Source of the DNA: an uncultured SAR116 cluster alpha proteobacterium
GTDB lineage: Bacteria > Pseudomonadota > Alphaproteobacteria > Puniceispirillales > Marisalimonadaceae
DNA length: 64,000 nucleotides
Reading direction: 5' to 3'
Assembly: GCA_902595145.1 (NCBI GenBank)
Contig: CACJOU010000005.1
Span: 1-64,000 of the forward strand
Shown here: positions 29,433-37,729 of the stretch, piece after piece
Numbering within the stretch: position 1 is the first letter of the stretch
Layout of the letters: each line of letters opens with the position of its first letter
The notes under the pieces: generated by a model
What the model was told of the DNA's origin: nothing
The model's input: the letters and a program-made list of their open reading frames with translations, nothing else
The model's database searches: none
Made by a program: the position numbers and the translations under genes

Positions 29433-29975
29433 ATGAATATTTTTAAATTTATTTTTCTTTTCTTTATTTTAACCCAAGAAGCAGTAGGTAATACGATATT
29501 TAAAGACAATTTTGAAAATCCAAAAAACTGGCAATTTATTTCAGATCAAGTAATGGGTGGGATATCTTCGGGCAAAGTTGAATTTTTTAATGAGAACAAT
29601 AATTTTTATGCACGGTTGACTGGAAACGTTTCCACAGAAAATAAGGGAGGTTTCATTCAGATTAGAAGAAAACTTGAAAAATCAAGTCTAAAGGGTACAA
29701 AATTTATTGAGATAACTGCTAAAGGTAATAATCAAAATTATTTTATTCACTTGAGAACATCTGGAACTTTACTGCCGTGGCAATATTATCAAATTAGTTT
29801 TAAAGTCGTTAATGATTTCAAAATATTTAAATTACCAATTAATGAATTTAAAAGGTCTAGTGTTTTCTTATCTAAACAAATTAATCCTGAAAATATTACA
29901 TCTGTAGGAGTTGTTGCGTTTGGGAGAGATCATTCAGCAGATATTTATATTAAAGAAATTAATTTTATAGATTAA
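29433..29975 (+). CDS. CIA30 family protein
   Basis: ORF 180 aa; signal peptide, WQFISDQVMGGISSGKVEF, FIQIRRKL, KGNNQNYFIHLRTS, SVGVVAFGRDHSADIYI. Confidence 0.85.
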   Translation: MNIFKFIFLFFILTQEAVGNTIFKDNFENPKNWQFISDQVMGGISSGKVEFFNENNNFYARLTGNVSTENKGGFIQIRRKLEKSSLKGTKFIEITAKGNNQNYFIHLRTSGTLLPWQYYQISFKVVNDFKIFKLPINEFKRSSVFLSKQINPENITSVGVVAFGRDHSADIYIKEINFID

Positions 29976-29986
29976 ATCTAATATAT

Positions 29987-30181
29987 TTATTTTAGTAACG
30001 TTGCTCTTTTAAATTCTACGTGCTTTGGTCTAATCGTAAAAAATCTAGAAATTCTGTGCTGTTCTAATGCTTCATCAATTATACTCTGAAGGTTACCCAA
30101 TTCTCCCTCTATAGGTTGGCTGTTCCATTCTCTATTATCTACTAAAAGCGTAATGATATATTTTTGTTTTTTATTATTCAT
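29987..30181 (-). CDS. Hypothetical protein (64 aa)
   Basis: ORF 64 aa 3 bp from the upstream metallopeptidase. Confidence 0.5.
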   Translation of the reverse strand: MNNKKQKYIITLLVDNREWNSQPIEGELGNLQSIIDEALEQHRISRFFTIRPKHVEFKRATLLK

Positions 30182-30183
30182 AA

Positions 30184-30861
30184 TTATCTAATTCTTGAAA
30201 GTAATAACCAAATAAATCTTAAAGACACAAAGTTTCTTATAACTCCAATAACATAAGTAAAAGCAGCGGCTTTTAGAATAGATTGACACGCATCGTGATA
30301 CTCTTCTGGAACTTTACTTTTAATTATTGGTAAAGCTCTATTAAAACTAGCATCTAATTCAACTTCTAAAGTTATTAAATGAATTATTACACCTATTATA
30401 AGTGATAATAATACTAATATCAGACAAACTTTTATTAATGAATAAGAACCAGTTGCAAAGATTGTCGGTATACCCATTAGTAATAATCCACTACCTAACT
30501 GTGAGATCCATGCTGTATTCTTAACAAGGCTTGTCCTCTGTTCAAGTGGTTTATATTTTTCATGATGTTGCATTGCATGACCAATTTCGTGGCAGACAAT
30601 TGATATTGCAGTAAGACTTTTCCGAGAAAGACGATTTTCTGAAACTTTTACTTTTTTTTCACTAAGATCATAATGATCTATACTTAAAGATTTTTCAATT
30701 TTAACATCATTTAAGCCAAGCTCATTAAGAATAATTTTGCCAAATTCTAATCCAGTAAAAGGCATGTTTACTAGAATTTTGTCATTTTTAGTAAATACGT
30801 AATTTAGCCATATCATTGGAGCGATTGATAGTATTAGAAATAAAGTTATATAAAATATCAT
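30184..30861 (-). CDS. Neutral zinc metallopeptidase (YugP-like)
   Basis: ORF 225 aa; HEIGHAMQHHEKYKPLEQR, membrane segments, LEVELDASFNRAL. Confidence 0.88.
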   Translation of the reverse strand: MIFYITLFLILSIAPMIWLNYVFTKNDKILVNMPFTGLEFGKIILNELGLNDVKIEKSLSIDHYDLSEKKVKVSENRLSRKSLTAISIVCHEIGHAMQHHEKYKPLEQRTSLVKNTAWISQLGSGLLLMGIPTIFATGSYSLIKVCLILVLLSLIIGVIIHLITLEVELDASFNRALPIIKSKVPEEYHDACQSILKAAAFTYVIGVIRNFVSLRFIWLLLSRIR

Positions 30862-30949
30862 TTTGTAGAGTATGGCAGAAGTTTTGATTTCGTTATAATA
30901 TAGATATTTGGTAATTTTTTTATCTTATTCAACTATCAACCTAAATTTA

Positions 30950-31387
30950 TTAGTCACATTTAATTTTTTGGTCTAATATTTCTTTTTTCCTTAAAGGCAT
31001 TTTGTCTATAATATTATAAATTTCTTTTAATAATGAGATGTCTGATGAATATGATTTTATTTGACCATCATAACCAATCAACCACATTCCATATTTATTT
31101 TTAAATTTTTCTGAAATATTATATTTTTTAACTTCATCACCTACTATTCGAATATACTTTAAATTTCTATTATCATTCTCACACTTATTTTTTTTAAAAA
31201 AATTATCGGTTTCATTTATGAAATAAACATATTTTGATTTTGAAATAAAAAGGACTATCCTTTTTTTCCATGCAAAAGAATTGATATAGTCTTCCATGAT
31301 TATTTTTTCAGAAGCATAACTCATTGAAATAGACATAAATGAAATCATTAAAAAAGTAGATATTTTTTTCATATATAATTTATACAT
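30950..31387 (-). CDS. DUF4174-like secreted thioredoxin-fold protein
   Basis: ORF 145 aa; signal peptide, SFAWKKRIVLFI..., MWLIGYDGQIKSYSSD, IDKMPLRKKEI. Confidence 0.65.
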   Translation of the reverse strand: MYKLYMKKISTFLMISFMSISMSYASEKIIMEDYINSFAWKKRIVLFISKSKYVYFINETDNFFKKNKCENDNRNLKYIRIVGDEVKKYNISEKFKNKYGMWLIGYDGQIKSYSSDISLLKEIYNIIDKMPLRKKEILDQKIKCD

Positions 31388-31388
31388 T

Positions 31389-31721
31389 CTAATCAGATAG
31401 ACTTACAGACGTTTCAACCCATTTTAAAAAATCTTTATGCCCCTTAGAAACATCTATCTTAAGTATACATGGTGTTTCGTATACGTGATTTTTAATTATT
31501 AACTTTTCAAGTAAATCATATTTATTAACTAATGTTTTTAAAAGTAAAACTGTTTCTTTTTCCAATTTAACTTCTCCTTTCCATTCAAACATGGAATGAG
31601 ACTCTGGAAAAATATTTGCACATGCAACTAATTTGTCTTTAATCGCAAGTTCAGCAATTAGCTCTGCTTGCTCAAAATTTTCAACTGTTACATATACAAA
31701 GCAAAATTTATCTTTTATCAT
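31389..31721 (-). CDS. cutA: CutA-like divalent cation tolerance protein
   Basis: ORF 110 aa; LVACANIFPESHSMFEWKGEVKLEKETVLLLKT, YETPCILKIDVSKGHKDFLKWV. Confidence 0.9.
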   Translation of the reverse strand: MIKDKFCFVYVTVENFEQAELIAELAIKDKLVACANIFPESHSMFEWKGEVKLEKETVLLLKTLVNKYDLLEKLIIKNHVYETPCILKIDVSKGHKDFLKWVETSVSLSD

Positions 31722-31820
31722 ATATAAATCTTAAACTGATTAATAGCTTAACGTAAAGAGTAATAAAAATTTTCAAGTTCTAATTTATTTTTTTAAAATT
31801 GATATGTGGTAGGATAATTT

Positions 31821-32015
31821 ATGAATAAAGAAAATGATAAGCTTAATAAGTTTAAAGCTGAAGCAAAACTAAAATCCAAGAAAAGTGATTTTTTTAACTC
31901 TTATCTGGAAAAATCTAACAACATTGATGATAAAATTGCATTAATAAAATTTAAATATAAACACGATAATCAACAACTTTTAAATAGCATTAAAAACTTA
32001 TTGAAAAAAAATTAA
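31821..32015 (+). CDS. Small hypothetical charged protein
   Basis: ORF 64 aa, Lys/Asn/Asp-rich. Confidence 0.45.
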   Translation: MNKENDKLNKFKAEAKLKSKKSDFFNSYLEKSNNIDDKIALIKFKYKHDNQQLLNSIKNLLKKN

Positions 32016-32083
32016 TTAATAATACTCATTAAAATTATGTATAAATTTACATAAAGTGTATATTTTTTCATAATTGAATACCT

Positions 32084-32257
32084 TTAATCTTCTCCTAATT
32101 TTTTTAATTGGGTATAATAAATTGAATAGCAAAATCCAAAAATAGCTGCAGCGTCTACCCAATTAAAAGATTCATCTGATCCACCTATAACTCTATAAAT
32201 TCCATATACAAAACAAACAATTCCAAGCAACCAACTTTGAGCATATTTAAAATCCAT
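32084..32257 (-). CDS. Small hypothetical membrane protein (57 aa)
   Basis: Hand translation MDFKYAQSWLLGIVCFVYGIYRVIGGSDESFNWVDAAAIFGFCYSIYYTQLKKLGED*; not in supplied track. Confidence 0.5.
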   Translation of the reverse strand: MDFKYAQSWLLGIVCFVYGIYRVIGGSDESFNWVDAAAIFGFCYSIYYTQLKKLGED

Positions 32258-32322
32258 ATTAATCTCTTATTTGTTAAATTTTTAATCCAATATTTATGAT
32301 AAATTATTTTTAAATAACTGTC

Positions 32323-32682
32323 TTAAACCTTTGGAGGATAAATTTTCCACATCAATAATGTCCATCCTAAAAATACAAAATATAAAAACATAAAAAAACT
32401 AGTTGGAAAGTCCCAGTAAATAATCTTTTCAATCCAAAAAGAAATAAAAGATTTACTATTATTTATTTCTCGAAGATAATTTTCAATAGAGGTTAATGGA
32501 CAAGTTATGCCAACAAGAGTTTCGAATGTCACTATAAACATTAGACCAAAATGAAATAATCTTAATTTAAAGTTTTTTATCCAATTCCAATCATAATAAT
32601 AACCAATAGGTACCAATAAAAAACCAGCAGTAATAAAAATTACAACAAGAAAATGTAAAATTAAAATAATATCAGCAAGCAA
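32323..32682 (-). CDS. DUF2784 family membrane protein
   Basis: ORF 119 aa; HFLVVIFITAGFLLVPIG, LRLFHFGLMFIVTFETLVGITCPLTSIENYLR. Confidence 0.8.
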   Translation of the reverse strand: MLADIILILHFLVVIFITAGFLLVPIGYYYDWNWIKNFKLRLFHFGLMFIVTFETLVGITCPLTSIENYLREINNSKSFISFWIEKIIYWDFPTSFFMFLYFVFLGWTLLMWKIYPPKV

Positions 32683-32790
32683 AGGTTTAACTCAGAACAA
32701 CATAAACATTAATTTTTTAATCTTTATTATAATTATTAGTTAATTTTTTTTTGTTTACTAGTTTTGAATAGAATAAGGTATTCTATTCAG

Positions 32791-33333
32791 ATGTGTGGAA
32801 GATTTGTTATTTCGTCAAAAAATGCATTCAATTTAGAATATGAAGTATCGTATAATGTATGTCCGTCACAATTAGTACCAGTAAAAACTAAAGAAAAATC
32901 GCTGTTAATGAAATGGTTATATTCTCCATTATGGAAACAAGATATGAACCTAATTAATTGTCGTTCTGAAACTATGAATGAAAAGCCATCATTTAAAAAT
33001 TCAAAGAGATGTATAATTTTTAACAATGGTTGGTATGAGTGGCAAAGAAAAGATAATAAAAAAATACCTTATTATCACTTTTCCCAAACTAATTATTTTG
33101 CCGGTCTATATAATGAAGTTGGTTGTTTAATTTTGACAAGAAATTCCGTAGATCAAATAAATCATATACATCACAGACAACCTGTCTTATTAGAAGAGTC
33201 TGAAATTACGTCATTTCTTTTAGGAAAAGATATTTTTAATAGTAATGCAAACAATAATATAAATTTTTATCGTGTTTCTATGGATGTAAATAATCCAAAA
33301 AATAATAATTCATCGCTTATAGATATTTATTAA
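32791..33333 (+). CDS. SOS response-associated peptidase (SRAP/HMCES/YedK)
   Basis: MCGRF start at 32791 with catalytic Cys2; NCRSETMNEKPSF, GWYEWQ, HHRQPVLL; track start 32764 would bury Cys2. Confidence 0.88.
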   Translation: MCGRFVISSKNAFNLEYEVSYNVCPSQLVPVKTKEKSLLMKWLYSPLWKQDMNLINCRSETMNEKPSFKNSKRCIIFNNGWYEWQRKDNKKIPYYHFSQTNYFAGLYNEVGCLILTRNSVDQINHIHHRQPVLLEESEITSFLLGKDIFNSNANNNINFYRVSMDVNNPKNNNSSLIDIY

Positions 33334-33417
33334 ATATAAGAAAAAATATTAAATTAAAAATGTTTAATTTTTTAAATACAACTTGAAAAGTATCTATTCT
33401 TGAATTAGGGTGTTTTT

Positions 33418-33564
33418 ATGTGTATTGGTTCTACAACAAGTTTATTTTCTACTTTTGTTTTAGCTTTAGCTTCATTTTTCTGTATTTGGAATTACTCTAA
33501 AATTAAGGACAACATAAGAAAAATGTTAACTAAACATTTTTCAAAAAAACCAAACTTACAGTAA
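33418..33564 (+). CDS. Small hypothetical membrane protein (48 aa)
   Basis: Hand translation MCIGSTTSLFSTFVLALASFFCIWNYSKIKDNIRKMLTKHFSKKPNLQ*. Confidence 0.4.
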   Translation: MCIGSTTSLFSTFVLALASFFCIWNYSKIKDNIRKMLTKHFSKKPNLQ

Positions 33565-33583
33565 TAAAGCATAAACTTAATAA

Positions 33584-33829
33584 ATGTTAAAACTTATAAT
33601 CTTTTTAGTTATCATTTTTTCGATTGCTTATTTTGTATTTAATTTATTTATGTCTAAAAGAGAGAATGGAAGTGCTAAATTCATCTTTCCAATAATTTTA
33701 ACACTATTGGTTGTAGTAATGATATTTTTTATTTTGCCAAGATTTGGAATTAATCCTGTTGCTCTATTTCAAAATTTTGTCTCTAAAATAATTCCATTTA
33801 TTTCAATGCTAAGAGGAGTTGCAGGCTAA
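33584..33829 (+). CDS. Small hypothetical membrane protein
   Basis: ORF 81 aa, two TM helices. Confidence 0.55.
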   Translation: MLKLIIFLVIIFSIAYFVFNLFMSKRENGSAKFIFPIILTLLVVVMIFFILPRFGINPVALFQNFVSKIIPFISMLRGVAG

Positions 33830-33849
33830 AATTAAGTTAGTAATTTTTT

Positions 33850-34431
33850 TCAAATTTTACTGCTAACTTTTTTATTATTTTTAAAATAACCAGAATAATC
33901 CTCATATAAATAACCAGATGGAGAAAAATATTCCCAATAACCATCCTTGGTCCCGTTTTTATAATTCCCTTGATATTTCAATTGTCCATTATAATAGAAA
34001 GCAACCCAAGATCCTGATTTTTTGCCATTCTTAAACTTACCTTTGTAGCTTATTTCACCATTTTCAAATAGACGTATCCAGTGACCCTCTTCAAGATCAT
34101 TTTTGTATTGACCCTTTTCTATTAAATGACCTTTATTGTTGTAAGTAATCCAGGCACCATTTTTTCTACCAGTTTTATAATTTGATACAGAAAATAATTG
34201 TCCATTACTATAATATCTTAACCATGTACCTTCTTTCTTTCCATCTTGGAACTGACCTTTAATGTTTCCATTTATCTTTCCACTGAAAGGAATATTGGTA
34301 TTTTTTTTATAATAAATTCCTTTTTCCCAAATTAAATCATTCATGGTCTCACTATGAACAGAACGAACTATAAAAAAGATTAGGAATGTAAAAACAATCA
34401 TCCAAATGAATTTTATATAAACTGAAATCAT
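33850..34431 (-). CDS. MORN-type repeat secreted protein (YwqK-like)
   Basis: ORF 193 aa; signal peptide and about six repeats of the form G.w..Y...G.l...g.yk.G.k.G. Confidence 0.8.
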   Translation of the reverse strand: MISVYIKFIWMIVFTFLIFFIVRSVHSETMNDLIWEKGIYYKKNTNIPFSGKINGNIKGQFQDGKKEGTWLRYYSNGQLFSVSNYKTGRKNGAWITYNNKGHLIEKGQYKNDLEEGHWIRLFENGEISYKGKFKNGKKSGSWVAFYYNGQLKYQGNYKNGTKDGYWEYFSPSGYLYEDYSGYFKNNKKVSSKI

Positions 34432-34434
34432 TGC

Positions 34435-34797
34435 TTAAATCCATTCATCATTAGGAGCTGTTAAATCTCCTTTTACGTTACCAGTATTTAATATTCCTTT
34501 TGGCTCTACTAACATCACATGACACTCGTTTTCAGCAGTTGGTTTGTGATCCACCCCTTTAGGTACTACTATCATTTCACCTTCATTAACTTCTATGATT
34601 TCTGCATCAAATTCTATTTTCATACTACCTTTGATTACAATAAAAACTTCATCTGTGTCTGAATGATGATGTTTAATAAATTCCCCTTTTATTTTAACTA
34701 GTTTGAATTGATAATTATTCATCTCAGATATTACTTTTGGAGACCAGTAATCATCAAATTTATTGAATTTAGAATATATATTTATTGGTTTTGTCAT
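34435..34797 (-). CDS. Cupin domain protein
   Basis: ORF 120 aa; HHHSDTDEVFIVIKGSMKIEF, VPKGVDHKPTAENECHVMLVEP. Confidence 0.88.
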   Translation of the reverse strand: MTKPINIYSKFNKFDDYWSPKVISEMNNYQFKLVKIKGEFIKHHHSDTDEVFIVIKGSMKIEFDAEIIEVNEGEMIVVPKGVDHKPTAENECHVMLVEPKGILNTGNVKGDLTAPNDEWI

Positions 34798-34860
34798 GCA
34801 CGTAATTCAAACAAATTTAAAATTAGAGGTAAAGATTATTCAATATTTTTTTGAATAGAA

Positions 34861-35070
34861 TTAAAAAATACTTCTTTCTTTCCTGGATTTTAACAAACCA
34901 ATTGAAACAAATTTTCCAGATTTTGATAAAAAAGTTTTTTTAAAAATCTTACTACACTTTAATGCACAATTGGCACAAAGAATAAAACAATCATTGTCAT
35001 TTTTCTCGTACTTACAATTAAATAATTTTTTAGAGGGATGATTACATCTTGAACAATAATGATATTTCAT
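34861..35070 (-). CDS. Small zinc-ribbon-like protein A
   Basis: ORF 69 aa; CSRC...FNCKYEKNDNDCFILCANC. Confidence 0.6.
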   Translation of the reverse strand: MKYHYCSRCNHPSKKLFNCKYEKNDNDCFILCANCALKCSKIFKKTFLSKSGKFVSIGLLKSRKERSIF

Positions 35071-35094
35071 AGATTAATAATATATAAATATTTT

Positions 35095-35385
35095 TTAAAT
35101 TTCATTTTTTTCTTCATCACCAAAAATATAGTGAGACCCGATAGACCCTAATATAATTGCCATAATTAATTCTACATAACCTTTAAAAATTAGAGTTTGA
35201 AAAAGAAACCAAGGGATAATTATAAGAGCACTTAGAGGAAAAATAATTAATATTTTAATTTTCCAATTAATGTGGAGGTAACATAGTTTTAAATATTTAA
35301 ATAACCATTTTATTATACCAAAAATTAAAACACCTAAAATTATAAACATACAAAATATAAATATTTCAAAAATCATATGTTCCAT
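35095..35385 (-). CDS. Small membrane protein between the two zinc-ribbon ORFs
   Basis: ORF 96 aa, two or three hydrophobic segments. Confidence 0.55.
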   Translation of the reverse strand: MEHMIFEIFIFCMFIILGVLIFGIIKWLFKYLKLCYLHINWKIKILIIFPLSALIIIPWFLFQTLIFKGYVELIMAIILGSIGSHYIFGDEEKNEI

Positions 35386-35393
35386 AATTTTAT

Positions 35394-35627
35394 TTACATT
35401 GCTTCATAAAATGGCAGTTCTATTTTCTTTAACTGTAAATTACACTTAATGAAAGATTTTATATTTTGGAATTGAGATCTAAAATCTTTACCATTTAAAT
35501 ATTGATAATATCTTATGCAATTACCACAAAGATAAATCCAATTTTTATCCAAAAAGTTTTTTTTACAACTCCATATTATTTTATGTGGATCAAAACATTC
35601 TTTACAAAAACTATTTAACTTAAACAT
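35394..35627 (-). CDS. Small zinc-ribbon-like protein B
   Basis: ORF 77 aa; CKEC...WSCKKNFLDKNWIYLCGNC, aligns with protein A. Confidence 0.6.
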   Translation of the reverse strand: MFKLNSFCKECFDPHKIIWSCKKNFLDKNWIYLCGNCIRYYQYLNGKDFRSQFQNIKSFIKCNLQLKKIELPFYEAM

Positions 35628-35630
35628 CTT

Positions 35631-35723
35631 TTAAAAACTCCACTGATTAATCCAATAAGACATAGTTGGAAAAAATACAAAAATTACAAATAAAATTATT
35701 AAAATAATTCCCAATTTACTCAT
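35631..35723 (-). CDS. 30-aa single-TM microprotein
   Basis: Hand translation MSKLGIILIILFVIFVFFPTMSYWINQWSF*; 3 bp upstream of protein B. Confidence 0.4.
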   Translation of the reverse strand: MSKLGIILIILFVIFVFFPTMSYWINQWSF

Positions 35724-35863
35724 TACTGATCCCCAACTCCAAAGATAATCTAAATAATCTTTTCAATAAATAATTTAATTTGGCAGTTTAATTTAAAACT
35801 TAAAAGCACTTTTATTATATTAATAAAATTATTATAATTATATATTTTGTTAAATTTATTTTT

Positions 35864-36496
35864 TTAATCTTGAATAGGTTCTATGATTTGTGTTGTTGGT
35901 TTTGTTTTTTTAAATGAATCTCTAATTTTATGAATATTCCAGTATTTATTTAGATTTTTATATCTGTTTTTCCATTCAAATTTTGGAAATCTAAGATCAA
36001 TGTATTCTAAGCAAGAAAAACAGCTTATATCAGCAATGCTGAAACTATTTCCAACAAAAAATTGTTTTTCTTTAAGATAATTTGATAAATACTCTACCCC
36101 TTCAAAAATTTTTTTCTCTTGTCTTTTAATCCAATTTTTACTTCTCAAATTTTTGTTTCTAGAGTTTTCTAAAAATACTAAAACAACAGAGTCACAAATT
36201 CCATCTGCAACTGTTTCTAATAATCTAGCAGAAATGTTCTCTTGAAATGACCTAGGATATAGAAGTGGATTTGGTTCTAAGTAATCTAAATATTGATTTA
36301 TAACTTTGCTGTCAAACATAGGTTCTTGATCTTTTAAAAGAAGAATAGGAATTTTGCCAAGAGGATTAATACCATTTGTTTTGGTGTTTAAATTCCATGG
36401 TATATCAATGATTTCTTCATAACTTATATTTTTTTCATGTAAAGCAACACGTACCTTACGAGCAAATGGGCTTGGAGTAGCAGTAATTAATTTCAT
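35864..36496 (-). CDS. Glutathione S-transferase
   Basis: ORF 210 aa; ATPSPFARKVRVALHEKNI, NPLGKIPILL, DSKVINQYLD, SIADISCFSCLEY. Confidence 0.9.
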   Translation of the reverse strand: MKLITATPSPFARKVRVALHEKNISYEEIIDIPWNLNTKTNGINPLGKIPILLLKDQEPMFDSKVINQYLDYLEPNPLLYPRSFQENISARLLETVADGICDSVVLVFLENSRNKNLRSKNWIKRQEKKIFEGVEYLSNYLKEKQFFVGNSFSIADISCFSCLEYIDLRFPKFEWKNRYKNLNKYWNIHKIRDSFKKTKPTTQIIEPIQD

Positions 36497-36570
36497 ATTT
36501 ATATTCTAAATAACTAATATTCATTGGTAAACATTATTGATTTATAAACTCATTAAAGAATACATTTAGT

Positions 36571-37395
36571 CTAAACGTTTATATTTTCTTTTAAATCAGC
36601 TGATTGAAAAATAGACATTAACCATTTTTTACATTCTTTATCATTTTTAGGTTTAGCAACAAACTCTTGGCCTCGTCCAACAATGTCTACTGTATTTTCT
36701 TTCCATCTGTTGAGATCTTTGTGATATGACATGCCACAACCACCACGTTTAGGATTTAACCACTGAGGACAAATCCATTTAGATTTTTTTACTAAAGGGT
36801 TAAAGCTTAAATTTGTCATCTTAGTAGCTTTAAATTTTCCAAACCCTGGAAAATTTTTTAACTTAAAACCGTCCAGATTTTTTTTTGCAATGTAAAGAGT
36901 ATTATTTTTTTTCCATTTACCAATGGTGTGTGGGTGCGAACTTGGCTTTGGTTTCTCTTTTAAATACCAACTTGGGTCATCTCCAAGTTTTATAATTTCT
37001 CCAATCTGAAACCAGCCAAACATTCTATAGTGACCAGGATCAGTTTTTGAAAAGGAAATTTTATTATGAAATTCTATAGTTTCTCTAAACCATCCCCAAA
37101 ATAGAAAAATATCACCTATTCCAACCTTATTATTTTCTAGATGTGTTTGCGCAGCTCCTACTTGACCAAACTGACCAGTTTCTAAGTTAGGATCGTAATG
37201 ACAGGTATCTGAAGGTTTAATCTTTTTTTTAGATAACTGATTTATTTCTTTCCCAAAACCAAGATACTCATATGAAGTTAAAGTATTTGTTTTATATGGG
37301 ATTGGAAAACTTTGAATATTTTTTCCTTTTTTAGGACTTGGGATTCCACCGGCAGTACTATCGAGGCCTTTCCTACTGAAGATAATTTTTATCAT
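36571..37395 (-). CDS. Nmad3-like protein (putative nucleotide modification associated domain 3)
   Basis: ORF 274 aa; IIFSRKGLDSTAGGIPSP, GQFGQVGAAQTHLENNKVGIGDIFLFWGWFR, HYRMFGWFQIGEII, HPHTIGKWKKNNTLYIAKK. Confidence 0.7.
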   Translation of the reverse strand: MIKIIFSRKGLDSTAGGIPSPKKGKNIQSFPIPYKTNTLTSYEYLGFGKEINQLSKKKIKPSDTCHYDPNLETGQFGQVGAAQTHLENNKVGIGDIFLFWGWFRETIEFHNKISFSKTDPGHYRMFGWFQIGEIIKLGDDPSWYLKEKPKPSSHPHTIGKWKKNNTLYIAKKNLDGFKLKNFPGFGKFKATKMTNLSFNPLVKKSKWICPQWLNPKRGGCGMSYHKDLNRWKENTVDIVGRGQEFVAKPKNDKECKKWLMSIFQSADLKENINV

Positions 37396-37623
37396 ATTAT
37401 AAATTAAACAAAATAAAATTAAAAATTAAATAAAATAATTTAGGTTCTAATGATTAAATCAAAGGATAAAATTTTTTCTTTACTCTCCTCTTACAACAGG
37501 TTTTATAAAAAAAATTAGCTTTATAATATATCCTTACCTCGGAAATAATGGAGAAATAATCATTAGAATAATTTTGGCGTTTTTATTTATTTTTAAAATT
37601 ATATACAAAAATAAAGAATACGG

Positions 37624-37654
37624 TTGACTCTCCCCTAAGGGTAAAGCTTACATA
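37624..37654 (+). promoter_or_regulatory. MerR/CueR-type promoter with 19-bp spacer
   Basis: TTGACT (37624-37629), 19-bp spacer CTCCCCTAAGGGTAAAGCT with imperfect dyad, TACATA (37649-37654), upstream of the copper gene cluster. Confidence 0.6.
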
Positions 37655-37729
37655 ATATTTAAATTACAATTTTTTGTAAATTTTGCCTCTTATCATAGGA
37701 CTTTTTAAAAAGTATTGGATAAATATGAA

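Noticed and set aside
33850-34431. Repetitive DNA suggesting a tandem repeat or CRISPR-like array
   Set aside because: Repeats are degenerate protein-level MORN-type repeats in one ORF, not nucleotide-identical spaced repeats
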